NCBI GenBank assembly: GCA_943704525.1
Contig: CALSCQ010003053.1
Span: 5,001-43,215, forward strand
Reading direction: 5' to 3'
DNA length: 38,215 bases
From: Pigoraptor vietnamica
Lineage: Eukaryota; Opisthokonta; Filasterea
This document shows positions 25,852-35,173 of this stretch, piece by piece. Below the pieces are notes generated by a model. It made no database searches. It saw only the letters and a program-made list of their open reading frames with translations, and was not told where the DNA came from. Each line of letters starts with the position of its first letter. The first letter of the stretch is position 1. A program made the translations under genes and the position numbers.

Positions 25852-28800
25852 TCAGTGGCGATATCCCGCCCACTCCGCGTGCGGTGGCTTCGCGACGGGC
25901 GGTGGAAACATTCCGACGCGCCCTGCAGGCCCCGCGGCGCCGACGCCGTTCGACGGCGGGTTGTTGCGCGCAAACAAGATGGCCCCTTTCCCCGCCTGCC
26001 CGTCGTCCTGGTCAATCTCCATCGGAACGCCGCCGTCGCCCCCGTCAGCAGGTGGCGGCCCGCGCGCCTCCCACTGCGCTTGCGCGTGCGATCCACCGTG
26101 TCCACGGTCGTCACGGTACCCGCCGTGCCCTTCCCACCCGGCAGGTGGCGGACCGCCGTAGCGCGCGTCTCTCGATCGCTGGTCTGCGCCGCGATTGCCC
26201 TCGGGCCATCCACCCCGCGGGGGCGGTGGACCCTGCGGCTGCCAGCGGTCGCGAAACCCTGGCGACGGCACGGGCGCTCGATCGTAAAAGCTGCTTCCAC
26301 CACCACCCCCGGGCGCACCACCGCTGCCGCCGGATCCGAACGAAGGCGGCTGCGCGGCAAAGGGCCGAGGGCCGCTGGAATAGCCGCCGCTGTAGCTGCC
26401 AGTCGATGGAGGTCCCTGGCGGAATTCGCCCGCGGGTGCGGACGCACGGTCCGCCGGTGGTGCTTCGGCGTGCTTCTGGGGCGCCGGGAGCAGACTGGGC
26501 TGTGGCGCGGCGGGCGTTGGCAGGAGCGACCCGCCCGATTCGCTCGACAGCTTCTCCGACGCTGTGGCTTGTGTCGGGGGAGCTCCTGCTGTCGACGACG
26601 GCGCGGGCGCTTGCGGAGCGGATGCAGCCGAGCCCGGAGGGACAGGTCCCGACTGCGCTTGCGGCTGTGGTGTGACAGGCGGTGGATTGCCGTCCGTCGG
26701 TGTCGTGGGCGCGCCCGGTGCGTCCGCGGCGCGCGCAACGCTCGTCGAGGTCCGTCGCTTCAGGTAGTCGCCAAGCGAGACCTTCCGCTTCGTCGGCGTC
26801 ACGGGGTCCACAGCCGCCTGCGCCGCCACACCAGCGGCCGCCGTAACCAGCGGTTCGCTCGGCGCAGCCTCTGGCACAGCGGTTGTCGTTGCGGCAGCGG
26901 GAGCGGGCTCCCCGGACGCAGCCGCCTTGGGAGGTTCCACGCATTGAAGCGGGGTGGACGGCGCGACCTCCTTCGCAGCGCTGAGGTCCAGAGGGCGTGG
27001 GTGGTGCGCCGCGTGCGTGTGTCCCTGCGCGGCGTCCGTGCTCTCCACCGATTCCGAGCTCAGCGTCTGCGACGCACTCGCCGAAGTGGCGGACGCCGGC
27101 GGTGGCGAACCCGCGGCGCCGTCGCCCCCATAAAACGTGCTGAGCACCTTTCTCTTGAGCGCGTACTTGCCGCCAATCACAGCCGCAGTCTCCTCCTCCT
27201 TCACCGCCGGCGCCGCTGGAACGACCGGCGGCGGCACTTCGGCGCTGGGTTGCCAGTCGCGAAGCCACGCCTTCTTGCCCAGCGGCGCTGCAACGGGCTC
27301 TTCTGCTGCGGCCGGCTCAGATTTCACAGCAACGACGACGGGCTTGACGTCGACTGTTGCGTCCGCAGTCCACTCGCGCACGAGCGCCTTCTTGCCAAAC
27401 TTGGGCACGTCTGCGCCGCTCAGATCTTGTTTTGGCGGCTCGTCCTTCGCGTCCGATTCGGATTCATCCGAAGATGAGTCGCTCGATTCGCTACTGGAGC
27501 TCGACGAAGAACTCGCGTGGCCGTTCTCAGTCACCGCAGACCTCGGAATCGACCCCGTGCTGGGCCTCCGGCTGTTGCGCTGTTGGCGAGAAATAGTGTC
27601 CGGCCCAAGATCATCGCGGCTCACGTCGCGATCCACAAGCGGCGTTTGCGGCTGTGAGCGCGCGCGCTTGCGAGAAGGCGACAAGTCCCTCTCGCTCGCA
27701 CTCGCGCCCCTCTTTCGACTCGACGGTACCGCCGCCGCCGTTGCGACCGCTTCCTTGCGGACAGTCGCCGGCGTCGTCTGTTGAGGATTCTCCATCTTCT
27801 CGATCTGTCGCAGAATGGCCTGCAGCTTGCGCTCCTCTCGGCTAAGAAAGCGCTCATCCACGTGCTCCGTGTCGGCAGCCTGTTGAGGCGCCGAACTCGA
27901 TCCCGAGCGCCCGCGCGGCGCGGCCGCGGGAGTGCCCGCGAGTATCGCGGCCGCATCTTCGTGCGAGAGCGAGTGCTGACGCGACAGCTTTCGCGCAGAC
28001 GGGGCCGGAGTCTTGAAGGGGAGGCCTTGGGCGTCAAGGCCGTGGGCATGCGCGTCGTCAGTCGGCGCGGCAGAGCTCTCAGCGTCGCCGGCCGGCGAGA
28101 GGCTCTTTCTCCGACGTTGTTCCTTTCGTCGCTTGCTCTCCCCGGCCGGCTGCCCGTTTGGGTGACCGTTGTCCACATGACCCTCCCCTCCATCATCCGT
28201 CCGCGCCCTCTTGCGCGGTCTCGACCCGTCAAACATTCCGCTCTGTCGCCTGCGCTCGTTCGACTCCTTCACGAGGCACGAGTCCAGCGGACAGGCGCAC
28301 TCGATCGGGTAGTGCTTGTCTTCAAAGGCATAGTCAAACGCAACCGTCACCTCGTCGCCACGAGGGATGTCCAGCTGCGCGAAAATGCCGACGTGGACCT
28401 TCCCGTCGACGACAAAGTCACGCGCCTCGGCGTTCGGCGTGCACGACCTCCGAACGAACCGAGCCTCGGACCCAAACGACGTCCCGTCCACGCAAACGTT
28501 CGCACGCTGCAAGAACAGGGCAAACGGGTACGGCTTGTTCGCGAGCAGCTTCCCGTCAACCTCCGCGAGTGACCTTTCGAGATCCGCAGGTCGCAGCACC
28601 TTCCCTCGGAAGTCCACGACGAGACGTCCGGATTCGATGTCCTCCTCAGCGAAGAGGCCGCGCCGTTGACGCGCGCCCCTGCTCCCCTTGGCTTCGACGG
28701 GTGCAATCGCCACGTGCGGCAGACCGTCGCTGCCGCCGAAGGCACCAGAGCTCGGACCCTCGGCCAGTGGCTCGTCAGCGGAACGCGACGCCTCGTAATT

Positions 28801-29896
28801 GCCCACCGCTTCCGCAGCGGCGGCGTGCGAGGGATCGAGCTCGTGGCCCTCCTGTGGCCCATCGCCCGCGACAAAGCCGTCGTAGTTGTTGCGCGTCACG
28901 TAGACGTAGGCCGCGTTGAATGGGTTGTCGGAAGAGTCCTCCCACGCCATCAGATCTTCATCCGAGTGTGCGCTGCCGCTGTCCTCGAGGCTTGCGGCGT
29001 CGTCCGTGACGTGCTTCGCAGGCTTCGCGTCCCTTCGCTTTCGCGATGCGGCACTCGAGTTGCTCCGCTTGCGTGAAACAGCGCCGCCGTTCGCACCGGC
29101 TCCTGTCGCGGCCACTGTTCGCCCCGATGTGCTACTCCGTCGCCGTTTCAAGTCATCCGCGACTCCATCGTCGACGCTCATCTCATCGCTCGATTCGTTT
29201 GCCATCTCCTCCAGCTTTCGTCGCTGGATTTCCGACGCGCGCTTCGCATTCGTCTGACGCGGTTGGCATTGCTGCGCGCCGAACACATTTTCTCAGCGAA
29301 ACACGCATCAAAATGGGCGGTAAACTCAAACCCAAAGAAACAATGTAAAGGCGCCCACCTCGCAGAAATATTCGGAAGGAACGTTGGCGCGGTCGATGCC
29401 CATGCAGTCCATATGCTGCCACACCTCGCACTTGTCGCAGCAAATCATGAACTCGTCGTTATGTGTCAAGCCGCAGATGCAGCGTGTCGTGTAGTCCGCC
29501 GCAAACTCATCTTCAGAGGCGGACGCAGACTTTCGCCTTCGGTTCGACGAAGTCTGCGCGTGAACAGGTCAACCGTTTTAGCAAAGCCAACGAGACGTAC
29601 TCCATCAAGACGTCTGGATGTGAAAGTTAAGCACACAACGCTGCGTTACAATTGTGGCCGCGGCAGAACGAAAGAGATGACGAAAGAGATGAGCTCCGTT
29701 AAAAAGTACGACAGACGCGTTAAACAGTACGACAGACGCACCAAGACCTGGCGCGCGACGTTAATGTTCGAGCATCGCTCACCTTTCCGGATGTTTTTTG
29801 CACCTTCGAACGCGACCCGCCAGAGCGAGAATTCGAAGAGCGCTTCGCCGAGACGCGTGATTTGGCGGCCCCTCCGCCGCCCGACGTCGGCTCCAT
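25852..29896 (-). CDS. PHD-SET chromatin protein, KMT2E/SETD5/Set3 type
   Basis: Exons 29896-29783, 29553-29359 and 29271-25852 join in phase 0 to give 1242 aa. A PHD finger spans about residues 61-105: CIC, CCDKC, HMDC and YFCEQC, the last Cys supplied by exon 3. A SET domain spans about 300-432 ([46 protein letters not shown]). The RRSCTPN form in place of NHSCxPN is the hallmark of KMT2E/SETD5/yeast Set3, a group whose methyltransferase activity is doubtful and which recruits histone deacetylases. [13 protein letters not shown] near residue 935 resembles the KVSLLEYRKR-type motif I recall from KMT2E/SETD5. Three motifs [18 protein letters not shown] and GKYALKRK recur at about 730, 766 and 802. 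A Ser/acidic run and a Gly/Pro/Arg-rich C terminus (RGG-like) complete it. It probably reads H3K4 methylation in the nucleus. Intron 1 holds small tandem repeats at 29674-29741. Confidence 0.92.
29674..29741. repeat. Short tandem repeats in PHD-SET intron 1
   Basis: Two small duplications lie next to each other: GACGAAAGAGAT-type units (two copies, about 29674-29692) and AGTACGACAGACGC-type units (two copies, period about 21 bp, about 29697-29741). They lie between exons 1 and 2. Confidence 0.7.
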
Positions 29897-30828
29897 TGGC
29901 GCTCCCCCTTCAGTACCCTACGAGGGACGGAGACTCATTGCAGAAGCTTGGCCGCCGAAGGGCGCTTGATGGGGAAAGGACACACGCGCGCACACGCCCC
30001 GTGTGAATAGAAAAGAACACAGAACGAGCGATAGATATGAGATGCAGAGAGGTCGAAGGCGTGGAGACGACAACGTCACGTAAGCATCAACACTCTGAAC
30101 AAGTGGATGCTTTCAAACCCTCACAAACAACGACTGGAAGATAAGGCAGCCCGCAGGGCAGCGCTATGAGACAATAGCGTGAGAGTGCGCCCTTATGAGT
30201 CGAGTGTAAGAGGAAAGGGAGTGCGATTGGGCGTGTGGTGGATGTGCGCGTGTCGTTCGCGTGACGCTGCGATTGAGTTGCATTTTTTTTGAACGCAAAA
30301 AAAAAAAAATTATGTCACTTTGAGGTCCGACTAGGGGTGCAGCAAAATAACGGCAACTTCCATAGAAGTTTCATAGAAAGAGTGCATTGTAATAATGGCA
30401 ACTGCGGGTTCAATTTGAAACGGTGGCCAATTTTTGTGAAGAAATGCGAACACATCTTTCAAATTAATGCCTGTAACGGAATTATTAAACCTGCGTTGGA
30501 CAGCGAAAATGTATGGACAGCCGAATTATTTTCCCCACATTCTCAGCACGCGTAAAGTAACAAATATACGTGTAACATCACGTGAGAGGGCATGTCCGGA
30601 CTGCCTAAAAATAGGTGCGCGTTCGATTTTTGCACAATAATTACGAACTCGCACCATAACACATGTCCTCCGCGTCACGTTTTTCTTTCACCGCCCGCAC
30701 ACACACGTCACACACTCAAGCACACACACGTGCGTGCTGTTGGACCTTTGCGCGTCTCTGTTGCGCTTGACGCACGGCACTCCTCGCCGCGGTCTTGAGT
30801 CCTTCTCCGACGGGGGGCGTTGGCCGAG
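29897..30828. other. Divergent intergenic region with AT-rich island
   Basis: 932 bp between the PHD-SET start (minus) and the transporter start (plus). About 30280-30650 is AT-rich, with T8 and A13 runs flanking GAACGC (about 30283-30309), unlike the GC-rich surroundings. A short frame at 30289-30555 shows no recognisable protein. I see no clear promoter motifs. Confidence 0.5.
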
Positions 30829-33482
30829 ATGCGCTCAGACGACGACCAAGCTCACAACGACAGCTACAGCACGGGCGCTCATTCGGAGGCGACAAAGAAA
30901 GGAAAGAAGGAGAAGAAGGAGAAGAAGGCCAAGAAAGAGAAGAAGGAGAAGAGGGCTCGCAAGGAAAGAGAAACCGGTCCGTCGCGCCCGTCAGCCGACG
31001 CAGGGGACGTTGCGGTCGACGTAGACGCTGCGCACATGAGCGGGAACGAGGCGCCGCTCTTTGGCCACTGGGACGAGGCGTCTCGTGGTGCTACTGGTGC
31101 GAATGCGGTGATGGAGAAGCCCGTCGCGTCAGGACTTGCGCGCTTGCGTAAGGACAGCGAGCCACTCCTCCCCGGCGCGATTGGTGCGCGGCGGCGGTCG
31201 AGCGTGCAGAATGTGCGCGGCAGCAAGCTCAGCAACGCGGGAGAGCCCGATCAGACGAGCGTGATGATCACGAGCGTCAATGGGGACTCTTTTGTGCGTG
31301 CGCCGTCGTACGGTGCCATCGGGACGAAGGAGGGCGATGACGGCGGTGCCGCTGTGGAGGAAGGGAAGGGCTTCCGTCTCTACCGCCGCCGGTGGATTAT
31401 GCTCTTGGTATTCTCCCTCCTCTCGTTCTCGAACGCCTTGCAGTGGATCACGTTCAGGTGGGAGGCGTTAATCCTTTGTTTAGTTGGGTTAGAAGCAGCC
31501 GTACTGTCGGCTGACCTCTTCTGTTGCGCAGTCCCATCCAGTCGACTGTGCAGGACTACTATTCGGCGTCGTCGCTGGAGGTCAACTGGCTCTCGCTCGT
31601 GTACATGGTTGCGTACATTCCGTTTGTGTTTGTCTCGTCGCTACTCTTTGACAAGAAGGGGCTTCAAGTCGGCGTGAGTGTCAACCCCCACCCATTCTGT
31701 CTTCATACTGACACGCACGTACGCATACGCAGACACATAAACGCACACACACTCACGCACACACACACACACACACAACACACACACACACACCACACAC
31801 ACACACATGCACGCGCGCTCACATAAGCTCCCACACCTACACGCACACCTTTGCGTTAACTCCCTTGTGCTTAATGCAGGTCCTCATCGGTGGCGCCCTC
31901 AACTGCGCCGGTGGCTGGGTGCGCTACATTGGCTCGATCAAGAAGAGCATGTTCCCTGTCCTGATGCTGGGGCAGTCGTTCTCGGCACTCGCGCAAACAT
32001 TCATTCTCGGTGCGTGAGAAATATGTTTGTTCTCTCTTCCACTCGCTGTCTCCTCTCTCTCTGTTGCAAGTACTCGCTTTGTTCGTACTTTCCGCGTGTC
32101 AATTCGTTATTCGTGACACTAAAAGCACGTGCTGTCGTACACCGCAGGCGTGCCGTCGGAGCTCGCGGCGACATGGTTCGGCGAGAAAGAGACGGCGACT
32201 GCGACGGGCATTGCTGTGATGGCAAACCAGCTGGGCACAGCGATTGGGTGCGCATTTCACCAACTCTAACTCTCGAAATGTTGCTTGTCGGCCCTCCCGA
32301 TCCCTTCTTTGCTTGCTGTTTCCTTCGGTTTTCCCTCTTTGTGTTTGACCCTGACCCTGCTCATCGTGCGCTCCCACAGCTTCATTCTCGGGCCGTCGCT
32401 TGTGTCGACCACGGACGACTACCCAATGTACATGCTCTATCAGGCACGTGAACGGGGCGATGAACGCGCCCTTCCCCCGTCCACGTTCATCCCATTCTGA
32501 CACATAATTGTCTGTAATGCAGGCCATTTTCGTTACGGTGCTTCTCATTCTCACCGTGATTGTCTTCCGTCGGAGGCCGCCCACTCCGCCGAGGTAGGCA
32601 ATTTTCGCTTGTCTTTGTCGTCAAATGGCAGGAGTGCGGGATTTCTATATAGCCCATCCTCCTTATCTTAGTCCCATCCCACCTCGGCATTACTGTTTTA
32701 GCCCCTTTCTACTTCAGCATTGCTGTTTTTGTCCCTTTCCACCCTCGACATTGTTGTTTATGTCTTCATACCCAACTCGTCCGTCTAAAGTACTGTGTCT
32801 CGCCCACTCCAGCCAATCGGCCGCGTCGCGCGTCGAAGGCAAGGGCGAGGAGCACACCATCGCCGGCTACGTTGCCGAGTTCAAGAAGCTCTACAAGGAC
32901 CGCGACTTTATGCTGCTCCTCACGGGCTACGGCGTCAATGTCGGCTGCTTTTACGCCATCTCGACTCTGCTGACCGACATTATTCTTCCGCAATTCCCGG
33001 GCCACGACGTGGGTGAAAAGCTGTTTTGCTGCTTGCGTTGCATCATGCTCTGTTGTCCCTCTTCGCCCGTTCGCCTCAAAAAGCTTCCTGAACGTGACAT
33101 GCGACGATTACTTACGTGCCTTCCGTCTCCTATCTCCTTTCCCAACAGAATGACGTCGGGTGGATTGGCTTCGTCAACGTGATCGCCGGCATGGTCGGCA
33201 GCGTGATCTGCAGCTTCTACCTCGATCGCACGAAGCGGTACAAGTTTGTCACGGTGTGCGTCTACATTGGATCGCTCGTGAGCGTCGTCGGGTTCGCCGT
33301 GTGCGTGATGAACTGGACGATGATGTCCGTGTACGTCATGAGGTGGGTCACGTGCTGCGATTGTGGGTTGGGCGTTTCTGCATTTCGTGCTCTGTTTTGT
33401 TGTTGTTTGTTTTCGAGCAAGGGCAACTGCATTCGTTACACCGTTTCATTCGCGTGTGTGTTTTGTGTGTGTGTGTGCGTGC

Positions 33483-33580
<98 letters not shown>

Positions 33581-34235
33581 GTGCGTGCGTGCATGCGAGA
33601 GTGTACCCCTCTGACTCATAGCATTTTCTATCGTGCAGCGGTGTCTTCGGTTTCTTCATGACGGGCCTCATTCCGGTCGGATTCGAATTTGCCGCCGAGC
33701 TCTCCTACCCTGTCGCCGAGACGGTGTCTTCCGGAATGCTCAACATGTCCGCGCAAGTGTTTGGCATCGTCCTCACTCTGTCGATGGGCAAGCTCCAAAA
33801 GGTGTCATATTGCAGGCGCCGCGGCGTGTGCACATGGAGGTTCACACTTACACAACTGCATGACTTCGCTTCTATGCGGAGATGTGAGAGAACCTGCGTC
33901 TCATATCTTATTTTCGTCTTTGGAGCGACCCTTACGCCCGTTGCGTTGTCCGTTCGCAGGTGAACGTGGGCAAGATCGGCATGGACCTCGCCAGCTGGTC
34001 CATGACGGGCTTCCTCGTCATCGGACTCGTCTTTACGTGCTTTGTGCGCGAAATCAAGCGCCGGGCAATGGCAGAGAAGGGCGGTGGCGCACCCCTCGGC
34101 GCCTCAAAGGTGTCTCCGTCGATGGAAACGCTGCCCACTGTCACGCCGCGCACGAGCGACGGGTCTGCGATTGCCCTAACGTCCGATCCCGCGGTGGTCG
34201 TCGACAAGCCTGTCCCGAAGACGGCGTGGGCGTGA
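30829..34235 (+). CDS. FLVCR-family major facilitator transporter
   Basis: Ten exons join in frame: 30829-31457, 31532-31673, 31880-32009, 32148-32247, 32380-32443, 32523-32593, 32813-33008, 33149-33342, 33639-33801 and 33960-34235 (654 aa). The N-terminal 190 residues are cytosolic-looking, with a Lys-rich run (about 24-46) and a possible acidic dileucine sorting signal (DSEPLLPG). Twelve membrane helices follow in two sets of six. [32 protein letters not shown] and [20 protein letters not shown] are the typical first-helix, second-helix and loop motifs of FLVCR proteins. Animal FLVCR1/2 have been described as heme exporters and, more recently, as choline/ethanolamine transporters; the substrate here is unknown. 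The intron after exon 5 begins GC rather than GT (CAG/GCACGT), and only that junction keeps the frame. Introns 2 and 8 carry CA/TG arrays. Confidence 0.92.
31740..31812. repeat. (CA)n-rich tract in transporter intron 2
   Basis: Imperfect CA repeats with CTC, GC and TG interruptions lie in the intron 31674-31879 of the FLVCR-like gene. Confidence 0.88.
32678..32763 (+). repeat. Degenerate ~30-bp tandem repeat in transporter intron 6
   Basis: Three diverged copies of a pyrimidine-rich unit (consensus close to CTTCAGCATTGCTGTTTT) follow each other in the intron 32594-32812, upstream of the acceptor. Confidence 0.65.
33459..33600. repeat. (TG)n-rich tract in transporter intron 8
   Basis: Several TG runs with GC, TA and TT interruptions fill about half of the intron 33343-33638. 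Confidence 0.9.
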
Positions 34236-34903
34236 GCGTCGCCTTCCGTAACGTTTCGTGTTGCAAGCTGCGTGCATTTTGCGTTGTTTTGTCTGCGTAT
34301 GCTTGATTTTGGCGTGTGTGCTGTGTTGGCGACGCGCCTGTTCTCAAAAATGTGCGACTTTCCGCGTTTAATCAGATGGAAAGTGCGTGGTTATCGCTAC
34401 TGTCAGTTTTACGCGAGCTGGACGTCGATTGAGCCTATGCAGACTCCACGGCGTATTACACGTTCAGACATCGCGGCAAAGACGCATCTTGGTTCGTGCC
34501 TAGTCCTGCATCGTACAGGTGCGCTAAAATTAATAGCGCACGCTAAATTTAGTACGACTCTTCTGGCGCCGAAGTGGAGCAGTAACGGTTTTTTTGGTTG
34601 GACTAATTTTATTTGAGAAAGGGTTCCAATTTCATCCCAAAATTCGGGACTTTCAAATTGACCGCCAAATGGCGCCAAAAAAAATTGACAACGAAACTGT
34701 CACACGTGCCGTCCCCGCGCCTGAAACACATCGCGGGTCGAGAAGTGGGGTCTGTGTTGTAGTGTACTGGTTGTGCCAAGGGTTTTGCCTCGCATAGACG
34801 CTGTGGGAATGTTGTGCTGAGGGCTACACGGGCGCACTTTGATTTTCGTGTTTCCCGAGACGTGGGTTCGAGCGCGCCTGCGTCGCTCTTTTTTTTTTGC
34901 AAC
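34236..34903. other. Intergenic region between the transporter and the chromo-PHD gene
   Basis: 668 bp, same-strand neighbours: transporter 3' end and chromo-PHD promoter. It holds a perfect inverted repeat, GTGCGCTA-7 nt-TAGCGCAC (34519-34541), followed by an AT-richer stretch to about 34700. A T9-10 run sits just before the chromo-PHD ATG. No coding region recognised. Confidence 0.5.
34519..34541. other. Perfect inverted repeat (8-bp stem, 7-nt loop)
   Basis: GTGCGCTA and TAGCGCAC flank an AT-only loop. The hairpin is about 285 bp after the transporter stop and 360 bp before the next ATG. It could be a dyad protein-binding site or an RNA hairpin; nothing nearby decides. Confidence 0.6.
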
Positions 34904-35122
34904 ATGGGGGATCGGGGCAAAAAGACCAAGGACGACGACGACGACCTCTATCAAATAGAGCGCATCGAAGGAGAGCGCATACATAACGGGCAAAAGCAGT
35001 ACCTCGTCAAATGGCTGGGTGGGTTGCTGGAATTGCGTACGTTCTGGTTGCCGTTTGTGTGCGTGTGGGCGCTTTATTGTTTCGGTGGTTTTTTTTACCG
35101 TCTTTGTGTTGATAGTGACGTT

Positions 35123-35173
<51 letters not shown>

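Noticed and set aside
25494-27477. Long plus-strand open frames (393 and 570 codons) opposite the PHD-SET gene
   Set aside because: They are Arg-rich shadows of the disordered, GC-rich tail of the PHD-SET protein and show no motif.
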